Positions 25,962 through 35,478 of a DNA stretch of 64,000 bases are shown piece after piece. The position numbers and the translations under genes were made by a program. This DNA is from Bacteroidales bacterium. Lineage in GTDB: Bacteria; Bacteroidota; Bacteroidia; Bacteroidales; UBA932. The notes beneath the pieces are model-generated. The model was not told where the DNA came from, did not search any database, and saw only the letters and a list, made by a program, of their open reading frames with translations. The DNA lies in the NCBI GenBank assembly GCA_017447265.1, contig JAFSOA010000015.1, positions 186,001 to 250,000 of the forward strand, read 5' to 3'. How positions within the stretch are numbered: the stretch's first letter is position 1; the number at the start of each line of letters is the position of its first letter.

Positions 25962-27481
25962 CTGAAAGCACTGTTCTGCTGAATCTTTCCCTTCGAGATG
26001 TTTACTTCATAGTCGGGAATGGGCAGGATTTTCATGCCGTCGGAAAGCGATTCGTTCCGAATTGCCTTGCCGCTGCGGATGAGATCCCAGCGTCTGTGGC
26101 TCTCAAATGCGAGTTCCCGGTTCCTCTCTTCCAGTATTTCATCTATGAAGGATTCCGTACTTGAAAAATCTGACATTGAAAGTGCAACCGGCTTATCCTC
26201 CTCCAGAAACGGCCTGCAACGGACATCATTCAGATGGCCGAGTGCCTCTTCCGTGATGCCGTCCCGCCTGGCAAGCGCTTCCGCCAGATTCAGTTTCACC
26301 TCCGCAAGACGAAAGAAAACGACGTCGTCGTAGCCATCGTTGTTCGAATACTTGAGACTCGTCAAATCAGAAGGATAGTGATTGGTACTGCCGGTGCCGA
26401 CAAGGCCGGCGACCGAACCTTCGAGGATGCCACGATGGTCCCCGGACGCATATGTACCGGCGACCCAGCCGGGTTCCACCAGCAACATTTTCTTTGTGAA
26501 GTAAGGACTGCTAATGCCGTTCGGGAAGAGCTCTGTGCTGATGCGGCTGGGTTGATAGAATATGATTTCCGGAGACCGGGACGTCGGATCGGGATAGGAA
26601 GAAGACAGGCTCTTGTCGTAAGCGTTGAGCGGGAATATCTCTCTTAGCGCACTTACATGGGTATTGAACGAATAATCCCCGGTCATAAGCAACGCCCTTG
26701 AGATGTCAATGACTCTTGTCATGCATTCCCTGTCGTTCACATAACTGCCCATATAGAGGTATACCCGGGACAACAGGGCATTGACCACCGGAGCGGAAGC
26801 TCTGAACCGGGACTCGGGAGCCCCGGGGTTCCCGGGTAGAAACTCCGCTGCCTCCGCCAGATCGTTGATGATAAACCGCCAGGTTTCCGAAACGGAGGCA
26901 CGCGTCTGAATCTGGTCCGGATTGTATCCGTCATAGGGCTTGTCCCTCAGGATAAGGCCCAGTCCTTCCCCTTTGCCCGTCAGGGCCCCATCCCCGAACA
27001 TCTTCTGCAGATTGAAATAGACAAAAGCCCTTAAGAACCGGGCCTCAGCGACGAGTTCCCGGTTCACGGGATCATTCATGTCCCCATACCTTTGGATTCC
27101 GTCGATGACATTGTTGGCATAATCTATCGCATTGTACCCTTTGAGCCAACAACTCAGGATATCTCCGTCCCGGACGCTGTGGTCATAAATCCCTTCTTCG
27201 AGCGCCGTGTACGAAGAATAACCCCCGTCCCGGGCCTTCAGATTATATGTCCCCAAGTCACCGGCCATCCAGCAGAACGAGGGATAACTGTAATTGTTCT
27301 GGTCCTCCGGGGCACCCGCCAGAAAAACGGCCATCCGGACATAGGCCCCCATCAGTGCCGCCTGCGCGGTCTTCGGATTGGAATAGACAGTCTGGTCTAC
27401 CAAAACATTCTCCGGGGCCAGGTTCAGATTGCATGCACCCAGGAGCAGGATAGAAGACAATACTATGATGTTCTTTCTCAT
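25958..27481 (-). CDS. SusD/RagB-family outer-membrane nutrient-binding lipoprotein
   Basis: This 507-aa lipoprotein (signal ending LLGACNLNL) has the SusD layout: a TPR-like N-terminal half starting after the lipobox (QTVYSNPKTAQAALMGAYVRM), a central YNAIDYANNVIDGIQRYGD and AEARFLRAFVYFNLQKMFGD motif, and the typical C-terminal ILEERNRELAFESHRRWDLIRSGK. It caps the SusC barrel encoded 9 bp upstream and binds the substrate outside the cell. No carbohydrate-active enzyme is encoded nearby in this locus, so the ligand could be a glycan or a peptide. Confidence 0.95.
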   Translation of the reverse strand: MRKNIIVLSSILLLGACNLNLAPENVLVDQTVYSNPKTAQAALMGAYVRMAVFLAGAPEDQNNYSYPSFCWMAGDLGTYNLKARDGGYSSYTALEEGIYDHSVRDGDILSCWLKGYNAIDYANNVIDGIQRYGDMNDPVNRELVAEARFLRAFVYFNLQKMFGDGALTGKGEGLGLILRDKPYDGYNPDQIQTRASVSETWRFIINDLAEAAEFLPGNPGAPESRFRASAPVVNALLSRVYLYMGSYVNDRECMTRVIDISRALLMTGDYSFNTHVSALREIFPLNAYDKSLSSSYPDPTSRSPEIIFYQPSRISTELFPNGISSPYFTKKMLLVEPGWVAGTYASGDHRGILEGSVAGLVGTGSTNHYPSDLTSLKYSNNDGYDDVVFFRLAEVKLNLAEALARRDGITEEALGHLNDVRCRPFLEEDKPVALSMSDFSSTESFIDEILEERNRELAFESHRRWDLIRSGKAIRNESLSDGMKILPIPDYEVNISKGKIQQNSAFR

Positions 27482-27490
27482 GGTCAGACT

Positions 27491-30400
27491 TTAAAAAGTG
27501 ATTCTCGTACCTATCTGGAAACTGCGCGACTGTGGCATCGTCATGTAATCATAACCGGACGAAATCACGGAAGAACCGAAAGCGCTCACCTCCGGATCCA
27601 AACCCGAATATTTCGTCAGCGTGAAAAGATTCGTAGCAAGGACGTATATCTTGAACTGCTTGAAAACCCGGGTCTTTTTCAACAGATTCGGTCCCATCGA
27701 CCAAGACAGCTCTAGGCGCTTGAGTCGCAAATAATCCCCCCTTTCCAGATAGCGGGTCGTCGTAACAGCTGAAGTATAGTCGTAATTCCCTATTATCGAG
27801 CTGTTCCTTAACGCCGGCACATCCGTCTCCTGTCCTTTCATCTGCCATGTCTTCAAGATATCTTTATGAAGATTGAACGCATTGACCGTGGTATACATCA
27901 TCAGGTCCGCCTTGGTCGCGTTGATGATCCTTCCGCCGACGGAAAAAGAGAAGAGGGATGTCAGTTCCAGCGTTTTGAACAAAAAAGTATGGGTGAGGCC
28001 GCCATAAAAGGCAGGAAGGGCCGTTCCCATGACCTTCTTGTTTTTGTTGGAATCTTTCCAGTCTGCCGCCGGGGGTACCGGGCTGAGGGTTCCGTCCGAA
28101 TAGCGCCACAGCGGATTGCCGGTTTCGGGATCAACACCCGCCCACTCATGAAGATACCACTGTGCTACCGGACATCCGACAGCATAATACTTGAACGTCG
28201 TATTCAACTGGTCCAGCTGGTCTCCCTCAAAATTCAGCTTCAGTATCTTGTTGGTATTGTGGGAGAGGTTCAGCGCAGACATTCCGACCCAGTCGCCTTT
28301 TTGCAACCAAGTGGCCACCACCCGCAATTCGACGCCGCTATTCTGCATGTCGGCGATGTTCTGGTCCTGCTTCGTGTATCCCGTGTATGCCGGGACATCC
28401 GAAGGAAAGAGCATGTCCATCGTCTTTCGGTAATACCAGTCGAAGGCGACAGTCAGTCTCCGGTCGAAAAAAGAGCCGTCCAAACCGGCATCGTAGGTGA
28501 TGGTTCTTTCCCAGTCGAGATTGACGTTGCCCGGCTGCGTAGTCCTCAGGTAGATATTTCCGCCATAGGCAAGGGAAGTCAGCACATACGTGGCCTGCGC
28601 CCCATAGTAGCTGTTGTAAGCATCTTTGCTCTGCCAACCCACGGAAGCGCGCAACTTGAGATCGTCTATCCACGGTGCCGCGTTACGGATGAACGGTTCC
28701 TCAGACAGACGCCAGCCCACCGATACGGAAGGTGTGCTCAAGAAACGGTGGTTTCTGTTAAATCGGGAAGACCCGTCGATCCGGTAGGTGACTCCTACAA
28801 TGTACTTCTGCCTGTGCGTATAATTCGCACGGGCGAAGACCGAAAACAGCGCCCATTTCCTGCTTCCGGCAGAAGTTACCCGTTTACTCTGCGCCGCCCC
28901 CACCCCGACCAGCTGCGGGCTGAAGAAATCCGAGCCGAAAACAGCGCAGGTATATTCGTCTGACATTTCATAACTTTGTCCTATGACTCCCTGGAGATAG
29001 CTTTTGTTCTTCAATTCGAAATTGACATTTGCGATATTGTTGCTCACGAAACGGAAATTCTCGTTGATACTCTCCGACGCATGATTGTTAGGGATGCTGG
29101 ACGCGATGGAGGCAGGCAGTTCTTTCTTCTTCGTATAATTTTTTCCATTGTTCAAATCCATGCCGACTTCTGATTTGAGCATAAGCCACTTGAAGGGTTT
29201 AAACTCGCCGAATACGTTGCCGATGGCCCGCATGTCTTTTATCGTGCAGATGTTGTCATACGCACTGGCCACCGGGTTGTATGCATCGACAAAACCAATC
29301 GAATTGTACGGGCTGAAACCGTAATGGTATTCGCCGTTGTTTTCATAGACAGGGACATTGGGAGCATTCTTGAGGGCGAGATTGTAGATTTTTGAAGCTT
29401 CGACAGCGTCATTGTCCTGCTTCGCCATTGACATGTTCGCTCCCACGGTCAAGTACTTGTTCACCTCTGAAGAAAGGTTGATGCGCGCACTGTAACTCCG
29501 CATCTCGTTATTGATGACATAGGACTGATTCGTGGAATACTTGATACTGACGAAATAATTCACTTTGCCGGTCCCGCCGGTCACGGAAGCCGACATGTCA
29601 TGGCTTACGGCCGTGCGGGTGACGGCATCTACCCAGTCGGTGTTGATGCCGGCCTTGAATTTGTACCCCGAGCCGGGATAATACAGCGAATAGATGTTAG
29701 CATACTCATCACCGGAGAGGACAGGTATCTTGCCCAGGGGACGGTCGAAGGACATACTGTAATTGACGGTCACCCTTGCATCGTCCCGGGAGCCCTTCTT
29801 GGTCGTAATCAGCACCACGCCGGCCGCCCCTCTCGAGCCATAAATGGCGGTGGCGTATGCGTCTTTCAGAATCTCTATGGATTCTATGTCATCTGGATTC
29901 AATAAAGACAGCGGATTCTTTTCGAACCCCTGTTCAATGAAAGACGGATCGTACTCAAGAGAACCGCCGCCCGTACTCATGCCGCCGAAGGCAAAACCCT
30001 TGATGACACCTCCCGTCGTACTCGTCATATTGCTGTTACGGTCCGTTCCATAGATGGGAACCCCGTCGATTACATACAGCGGGTTGTTGTCGCCCATAAT
30101 AGAACTCACGCCCCTGATGACCAGAAGGTTCGCCGAACCCAAGCCGCCGGAGGACGTGGACACGAACACGCCCGGCGCCTGTCCCACGAGCATCTGGTCG
30201 AGCGACGCTCCGGATATTTTCACGGGAGGAAGTTCCACGGTTGCCATTGCGGCCGTTATGCTCCTGCGGTCCTGGGTACTGTAGCCCGTAATAACGGCCT
30301 CCGAAAGTAGAAAATCGTCGTCATCTTTCAGGATTACGTCGATTTTGTTCCGGCCGGAACACGGCTGTTTCCAGTTATCGAAACCGATCGCAGAGAAAAT

Positions 30401-30610
30401 CAGAAAAGCATCCTTATTCACAGTGATCGTATAATGCCCTTCTTCATTGGTGTATGTGACGTTTGTGGTACCTTCCTCATAAACCACCACTCCGACAAGC
30501 GGCTGGGAATGCTTGTCCGTCACTGTACCGGAGACTGTGACCCGGATTTGAGCGCTGGCTACAGTTCCAATAAGAATCATTGCGGACAATCCTGCAAGAA
30601 TTTTCTTCAT
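27491..30610 (-). CDS. SusC/RagA-family TonB-dependent outer-membrane transporter
   Basis: This 1039-aa protein has a signal peptide (MKKILAGLSAMILIG) and a carboxypeptidase-regulatory-like N-terminal domain (VSGTVTDKHSQPLVGVVVYEEG) at about 25-105. A plug domain follows with DQMLVGQAPGVFVST and YVIDGVPIYG (residues about 135-250), then a 22-strand barrel ending in a short aromatic C-terminus (FQIGTRITF). It imports ligand with the SusD partner, energised by TonB. It is on the small side for SusC. The pair is co-transcribed with a DUF6242-like lipoprotein and a TlpA-like protein. Confidence 0.96.
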   Translation of the reverse strand: MKKILAGLSAMILIGTVASAQIRVTVSGTVTDKHSQPLVGVVVYEEGTTNVTYTNEEGHYTITVNKDAFLIFSAIGFDNWKQPCSGRNKIDVILKDDDDFLLSEAVITGYSTQDRRSITAAMATVELPPVKISGASLDQMLVGQAPGVFVSTSSGGLGSANLLVIRGVSSIMGDNNPLYVIDGVPIYGTDRNSNMTSTTGGVIKGFAFGGMSTGGGSLEYDPSFIEQGFEKNPLSLLNPDDIESIEILKDAYATAIYGSRGAAGVVLITTKKGSRDDARVTVNYSMSFDRPLGKIPVLSGDEYANIYSLYYPGSGYKFKAGINTDWVDAVTRTAVSHDMSASVTGGTGKVNYFVSIKYSTNQSYVINNEMRSYSARINLSSEVNKYLTVGANMSMAKQDNDAVEASKIYNLALKNAPNVPVYENNGEYHYGFSPYNSIGFVDAYNPVASAYDNICTIKDMRAIGNVFGEFKPFKWLMLKSEVGMDLNNGKNYTKKKELPASIASSIPNNHASESINENFRFVSNNIANVNFELKNKSYLQGVIGQSYEMSDEYTCAVFGSDFFSPQLVGVGAAQSKRVTSAGSRKWALFSVFARANYTHRQKYIVGVTYRIDGSSRFNRNHRFLSTPSVSVGWRLSEEPFIRNAAPWIDDLKLRASVGWQSKDAYNSYYGAQATYVLTSLAYGGNIYLRTTQPGNVNLDWERTITYDAGLDGSFFDRRLTVAFDWYYRKTMDMLFPSDVPAYTGYTKQDQNIADMQNSGVELRVVATWLQKGDWVGMSALNLSHNTNKILKLNFEGDQLDQLNTTFKYYAVGCPVAQWYLHEWAGVDPETGNPLWRYSDGTLSPVPPAADWKDSNKNKKVMGTALPAFYGGLTHTFLFKTLELTSLFSFSVGGRIINATKADLMMYTTVNAFNLHKDILKTWQMKGQETDVPALRNSSIIGNYDYTSAVTTTRYLERGDYLRLKRLELSWSMGPNLLKKTRVFKQFKIYVLATNLFTLTKYSGLDPEVSAFGSSVISSGYDYMTMPQSRSFQIGTRITF

Positions 30611-30622
30611 CTGACACAGTTT

Positions 30623-32098
30623 CTATTTTATTTTCTTTTTCCAGGTGTCAAAAATGATTTCGTCTTTGATGTCAATGCCGCCATAATATCCATTTGTAAT
30701 TCCACGTCCGCCGAATATCCAAAGCATGTCGCCAACCGGCACAAGACAGGGGCGGGTCCTGCCTTTGAAGAACTCGGGCATCGCCACTTCTCCTTCAAGT
30801 GAAGCCCAATGGACGCCGTCGGTAGAACGGAAAACCTTATTGGAAGCCTTCAGGGTACGTCCTTCTTCCCCTTCGGCAAAATACTCACCCCCGACCATAT
30901 ACAGTACATCGGTGGTTCCTGCCACGCGCATGTTCCACATTTTGCCAAAACCCGCGTCCGCTACTTCTTCATTCCAAGTCAGACCTCCGTCAACTGAACC
31001 ATATACCTCGCCATGATACCATCCCGAATTCTTCGGATCAGCATCGATATAATTCTGGAATCCGCCGGCCACGTATAGTTTCCCTTTGAAATTATACAAT
31101 GCATAACACGACATTTTGGCCGGCATGCTCTCTTTATCAACGCCTTCAAAGGCATTCCATGTGATACCGTCCGTGGTGTTCGCCAGACTGAAAGACTTCT
31201 GAATCTGACCGAAGACACAACCGAGACCGCCATATAACGTGAGTTTGTTTCCTTGTATGAACAGGCGGCTGTCGACATATGCACCAAGGGCACCACTTGC
31301 ATCGACCGGGGTATCCTTGGTCCAGGTTTCGCCGTCAGAGGTGGAGCAGAGGAACAGTTGAGAAATGTCCGGGAACATGCCCCACATGGTTTCAGGAGCG
31401 TTTCCGTCTTCATCCGTTCCATAGAATCGTCCTCCGCCGAATGCCCAGAGCTTTTCATTGAAAACAAGCAGACGGGCTCCATAGGCGCCTACCACCTTGA
31501 TGCCAGTATCCACTTTCGTCCAGTTCAGGCCGTCCTCGGACTTGTAGACATTGTAGAATGCAGGATTCTCTTCGGCCGTTCCCTCGGGGTATGACGAGGT
31601 AATCGCAAAGAACTTGTCCTTGAAGTAAGCGATGTCAAAATAGGCGCAGTCCGGGAAGCCGCTGGTTCTCATGTCTGCGGTTATGCGCTTTCCTTCGTTC
31701 TGGCTCTTGTCATTTGAATCTTCAACAAGCTGCAACGTATATTGAACCTGTTTCTCTTCCTTTACGACGGTCAGCATCACAGGTTCGGAAAGATCAACTT
31801 CGGTGACACTGCTTTCAAGTACCGCGCCTTTATAGTAGACGGTAGAGCCGATGGTGGAAGTGTATGTAATCTTCATGACGTACATCGATGGCGCCATGCC
31901 TGGTTCCACCGGATCATTCGCGTTTGAGATGATATGCATGTCTTGGTTGACGGAACATTCGAGCGACTGTCCGGTACGCATGATGAAAGAGGCGGAAAGA
32001 ATTCCGATGGTCTCCTCTTTTTCCCTAAAACAGGACAACGGCAGCACCGCCGTCACACAGCAAAGTGCCACAAGCACGTAAACGTGAATTTTTTTCAT
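30623..32098 (-). CDS. Lipoprotein with Kelch/BNR-like propeller (DUF6242-like)
   Basis: This 491-aa protein has a lipobox (PLSCFREK), an N-terminal beta domain to about residue 130, and then repeated segments of the type YKSEDGLNWTKVDTG, CSTSDGETWTKD, NTTDGITWNAFEG, YGSVDGGLTWNEE and RSTDGVHWASLEG. These are Asp-box/Kelch-like blades of a beta-propeller. The layout fits the DUF6242 proteins often found with SusCD. A likely role is surface ligand binding. It precedes SusC by 12 bp. The family call is by pattern memory. Confidence 0.75.
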   Translation of the reverse strand: MKKIHVYVLVALCCVTAVLPLSCFREKEETIGILSASFIMRTGQSLECSVNQDMHIISNANDPVEPGMAPSMYVMKITYTSTIGSTVYYKGAVLESSVTEVDLSEPVMLTVVKEEKQVQYTLQLVEDSNDKSQNEGKRITADMRTSGFPDCAYFDIAYFKDKFFAITSSYPEGTAEENPAFYNVYKSEDGLNWTKVDTGIKVVGAYGARLLVFNEKLWAFGGGRFYGTDEDGNAPETMWGMFPDISQLFLCSTSDGETWTKDTPVDASGALGAYVDSRLFIQGNKLTLYGGLGCVFGQIQKSFSLANTTDGITWNAFEGVDKESMPAKMSCYALYNFKGKLYVAGGFQNYIDADPKNSGWYHGEVYGSVDGGLTWNEEVADAGFGKMWNMRVAGTTDVLYMVGGEYFAEGEEGRTLKASNKVFRSTDGVHWASLEGEVAMPEFFKGRTRPCLVPVGDMLWIFGGRGITNGYYGGIDIKDEIIFDTWKKKIK

Positions 32099-32132
32099 GA
32101 TTGTCTATTGTTTAAGATGTGATGTTTTTTCG

Positions 32133-33272
32133 TCAGGATTCGGCAAGAAGCTCGGCAATCGCCTTCTCTACAGCTTCTCCCCGCAGGTTCTTTGAAACTA
32201 TCTTTCCTTCTCTGTCGAGCAGGAGGATGAAGGGTATTCCGCTGAACTGGTACAGTTCCATGACCTCAACGCCATTGTTCGAGGCGATGGCTTGCGGCCA
32301 TTCCATTTTTTCTTCTTCAAGCGCTTGTCTCCACGCCTCTTCCTTACTGTCTATCGAAATGCTCATGATTTCCACGCCCTGATACCTGAACTGTTTATAC
32401 ACTTTTTTTAAATTAGGCACCTCCTGGCGGCAAGGCCCGCACCAGGAAGCCCAGAAATCGATCAGGAGAATCTTTCCTTTAAAAGATGCGGGGCCGATTT
32501 CACTGCCGTCGGCGGCGGTGCAGGTGAACGGAGGGGCAGGCTGTCCCGGCATCATCCTTCTGATTCTTTCTCTCTTGGCAGTTATTTCTTCCATCATGGA
32601 TATTGCCGGCCTGTAGCCGGGATGTGCGGCAAGGACCTCTCGCATCGCAGACTCGATCAACTCCTCATCTTTTATCACATGCAGCTGCTCAATCGCAGCA
32701 AGCACGCTCGTGGAACCCGAATATTTCTCAATGAGATAGCGGAGTCGGGCATCCCGGTCCGCCTCATTTGCGTCGTATAGTTCAGCAGAGATTCTGCTCT
32801 TGTCTTCGGCAGATGAGATACCGTCTTTGTAAGTTGCCCGGGAAATGGCGATCATGTTCTGATAACTACGATGGTTGTTATAATTCAAATCGTTCATGAT
32901 CTCATTCTTGGCACTGCCCCTAATGGCTACGAAAGGAGGATTCTTAATGATTATCCTGGCCGTGTCCCTCCCTCTGAAGTCAATGACCATGTCCTCATCC
33001 TCGGCCCATAAGGAAACGGACTGCCAATGACCGCAGTCCAAAAGATACACGCCGGGGTCATCGATGACGGCTTTTATTTTGTAATTGCCGTCGCTGTCCG
33101 GGGAAACGGCGGCAATCGTATCCCTGACATGGCCTTTCATGGAAATCAGGACCATATCCATATCGGGATCCGGGAATGCAACATGGCCGCTGATTGTAAT
33201 GGAATGATTGGTTGAACAGGCAACCATTGCTGCAAGAAGCAGAAAAACCGAAAGAATCTTTGATGTCTTCAT
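32133..33272 (-). CDS. TlpA-like thioredoxin lipoprotein with N-terminal DUF4369-type domain
   Basis: This 379-aa lipoprotein (AMVACSTNHS) has an N-terminal beta-sandwich of the DUF4369 type (ITISGHVAFPDPDMDMVLISMKG), a helical middle, and a C-terminal TlpA/ResA domain from about 245. The redox motif is WCGPC, followed by the cis-Pro region FSGIPFILLLD. Such proteins reduce or exchange disulfides in the periplasm. It is the first gene of the SusCD transcript. A thiol-redox enzyme in a SusCD unit is a recurring arrangement without a proven substrate. Confidence 0.9.
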   Translation of the reverse strand: MKTSKILSVFLLLAAMVACSTNHSITISGHVAFPDPDMDMVLISMKGHVRDTIAAVSPDSDGNYKIKAVIDDPGVYLLDCGHWQSVSLWAEDEDMVIDFRGRDTARIIIKNPPFVAIRGSAKNEIMNDLNYNNHRSYQNMIAISRATYKDGISSAEDKSRISAELYDANEADRDARLRYLIEKYSGSTSVLAAIEQLHVIKDEELIESAMREVLAAHPGYRPAISMMEEITAKRERIRRMMPGQPAPPFTCTAADGSEIGPASFKGKILLIDFWASWCGPCRQEVPNLKKVYKQFRYQGVEIMSISIDSKEEAWRQALEEEKMEWPQAIASNNGVEVMELYQFSGIPFILLLDREGKIVSKNLRGEAVEKAIAELLAES

Positions 33273-33309
33273 AGAAAGTATCTTGAAAAGAATGATGTGG
33301 CATTTTTTT

Positions 33310-33369
33310 CAAAAATACTATCCTTTTTATTCACATAATTATTTGACACAAAAGATATTACAAAAGATA
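33310..33369 (-). promoter_or_regulatory. Promoter and tandem operator candidates for the SusCD unit
   Basis: The minus-strand -7 box TATTTTTG lies at 33310-33317, 37 bases before the first ATG. Upstream are two copies of ACAAAAGATA on the plus strand at 33348-33357 and 33360-33369, exactly 12 bp apart. The extended form ACACAAAAGATA (33346-33357) recurs upstream of the LuxR-type gene at 34296-34307, suggesting a shared regulator. Confidence 0.45.
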
Positions 33370-33461
33370 GGAATTTTTGCCTCTCCCTGTAGGGCCTTAT
33401 TCATGTCTAATACGTCCCCGGGGGGAAGTCGCGCAAGACCCTGATTTGCGCAGCGAAACTA

Positions 33462-34214
33462 TTATAAAAGACTATAATTGATGGCCGTAAAAACAGCCTC
33501 GGTTATGCTGCTGACACGCAGTTTGGAGAACAAGACGCGTTTATAGGCTTTTATCATATCCTGCGACTTGCCGAAGGCCACCGCGATTTCTTTCATCGTA
33601 TATCCTTGCGACGAGAGAAGCAGAATATCCTTTTCCACAGAAGTCAGCATGATTCCTTCCTTGTGATACCAGACACCTTTATCCGGCCGGTATTGAAAAT
33701 AGTCCGGATCATTATGTCGTTTTACGATGAAATTCCCCGGCAGTTTACGGGAAGACAGGGAGAAAGTACACAGGATCAGCCAGAGTTCGCCTTTGTCCGT
33801 CAAGGCAAGCGGTGTGATATTCTGGCAGATCAGTCTTTTCTTCCCATCACTGATCACATGGAAATAATAAGACAGTATCAGGTTTGACCGTTCTTCAATG
33901 GGAAAGGACAGGAATAATTCGTGTGTTTTTCGCAAAACTGTCACTATTTCCTTCAATTCATTTTCCGGAATGGCGTCCAGGTAGAATTGATATGCATTTT
34001 TCTTGCTCTCTTCATAACTCCTGCCGACGAAGAAAGAGAAATTGCCACTCCGGTAAATCTGTTTCTTCCGATAAAGGTCTACAATGATAATCGGACGATA
34101 CATATTCCGACTGAAGGCCTCGGCCGTCTTGATATAATTCGCAACAGAACGATATTCATCCACCGGTATTTCTGCAATCTTGAACTGTGTCGTCAGAATG
34201 TCTTTCAGATTCAT
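33462..34214 (-). CDS. LuxR-type transcriptional regulator with PAS-like sensor part
   Basis: This 250-aa cytosolic protein has an N-terminal PAS-like domain (RPIIIVDLYRKKQIYRSGNFSFFVGRSYEE) and a C-terminal LuxR/GerE HTH: LTSVEKDILLLSSQGYTMKEIAVAFGKSQDMIKAYKRVLFSKL. Proteins of this build control neighbouring SusCD-type loci in Bacteroidota. It is encoded just upstream of the SusCD transcript, on the same strand but with its own promoter. A perfect inverted repeat overlaps that promoter, pointing to autoregulation. The inducer is unknown. Confidence 0.88.
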   Translation of the reverse strand: MNLKDILTTQFKIAEIPVDEYRSVANYIKTAEAFSRNMYRPIIIVDLYRKKQIYRSGNFSFFVGRSYEESKKNAYQFYLDAIPENELKEIVTVLRKTHELFLSFPIEERSNLILSYYFHVISDGKKRLICQNITPLALTDKGELWLILCTFSLSSRKLPGNFIVKRHNDPDYFQYRPDKGVWYHKEGIMLTSVEKDILLLSSQGYTMKEIAVAFGKSQDMIKAYKRVLFSKLRVSSITEAVFTAINYSLL

Positions 34215-34218
34215 ATTT

Positions 34219-34307
34219 CTTTGCCTTATTTTTAGGCAAAGTTAAAATGATTTTATCGACAATCTGATAATCTAAAAGACAATTCCCGTGCTATTACACA
34301 AAAGATA
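34219..34307 (-). promoter_or_regulatory. Regulator promoter with overlapping inverted repeat and shared motif
   Basis: The minus-strand -7 box TAACTTTG is at 34237-34244. An 8-bp perfect inverted repeat CTTTGCCT/AGGCAAAG (34219-34226/34234-34241, 7-base loop) overlaps the box and the expected transcription start. The motif ACACAAAAGATA lies further upstream at 34296-34307 and is the same as near the SusCD promoter. Confidence 0.5.
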
Positions 34308-34309
34308 AT

Positions 34310-34814
34310 CACAAAGGAAAACAGGGTAACTTATTCTTTCGTGTCTTGAATCCCCTGCCGGGGCCAGTCCGAAGATCGATGTAAAGCACAGGGCGAATGG
34401 TTTCAGGACACCTTGTCATACCTGAGTTGGAGGGGCAGATTCTTTTCGCCAAATTGCCGCAAAGCGAACGGCCTCCCATCTTATTTGGAGGCCGATTTCG
34501 TTGCACCTACCTCCGAGATGAGGCTCAGGCGCAGGAGGCAATCAAAAAGAACGTTGATTATCAGCTGATTAGATCTGCGCATCTGGCGGCTTCCCGGCCG
34601 AAACGCTGTCGCGCGCCACGCGGCTTTTCGTGACACAGACGGAATAGATGAACGGCTTGTGTCGCTTTCCCCCATCGGCATACCTTCTTCCAACCGTCTT
34701 TCAGTTGCTCTCCCACCCCTTTTTCCACTGATTCAACAAGGCTTGCAGATCGGTCATGGTGTGGCACGCGGAACCCCTTCAGGCGTCGCTCCCGGCGGAA
34801 TGCCGGATGGTCGC
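34310..34814. other. Region without a supported gene
   Basis: About 500 bases with only short frames that lack start signals. It has one 8-bp hairpin CGGCCTCC/GGAGGCCG (34469-34476/34487-34494) that could end transcripts. Minus-strand frames around 34560-34770 are partly protein-like but broken by stops. It looks like decayed coding sequence. Nothing further can be named. Confidence 0.4.
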
Positions 34815-35448
34815 CTAAAAGTCCTCGTCCGGATCCGGCAGGGCGATTTCGCGGAAATAAAACAGCAGGTCGTCGAGATCGATGATCATCTCGACATGCG
34901 TGATCAACAACATCTGAAAGTCCTGCTCCGAAGCATATTGTTCAGCCAGCTCCAACTTCCCGCTTTCTTCCGTCTCCAGATAGTCGGAGATCTGGTCCCG
35001 GAACAACTGGTTGACCAGATGCGCATTGGTGAAGCCCATGCCGCGATGATTGTACTTGTAGAGCACATACATCTCCAGTTTCTGCCGCGCCTCCGGTGAA
35101 AGATGCAGCCCGAACGACCGGCACGACACATCGATCATCCCGAACAATTCTTCTGGCTTGAAATCTTCCAGGAAGAGGGGCTCCGAAAAGTGTTTCTTCA
35201 GCTCCGGATGCTCCGACAGCAAGGAATCCAATCCCAGCCGGTCGCCGGAAAGCACCAGCCTCCACCTGCTGCCGGTTGTTCCCGATACGGACTACCAGCT
35301 TCAACTCGTCCGGCGTGTGGACGTCGGGCAAAACCAGATCGATATGGACGAAGGTCCGGAGGGTGAGCGGAATACTTCAGATCGTTTCTGACACGGGAAA
35401 TTCGGCCGCGCTGTCGTTGATGCAGCAGTACGGCCGATAGTCTCCCAT
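34815..35448 (-). pseudogene. Remnant of an AAA+-like ATPase gene
   Basis: The longest intact part (34815-35255) encodes 146 residues resembling the C-terminal lid of SpoVK/CbbX-type AAA+ ATPases: SEHPELKKHFSEPLFLEDF and EELFGMIDVSC with helical continuation. Upstream in another frame is protein-like sequence (PDVHTPDELKLVVRIGNN). In that same frame, across an in-frame TGA (35377-35379), lies MGDYRPYCCINDSAAEFPVS from the ATG at 35448. So one nonsense codon and at least one frameshift break the gene, and the Walker motifs are gone. It lies 30 bp behind the dehydrogenase gene on the same strand. Confidence 0.5.
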
Positions 35449-35478
35449 TTGTACGTAATCGTCTGTCTTAAAGGGAAT

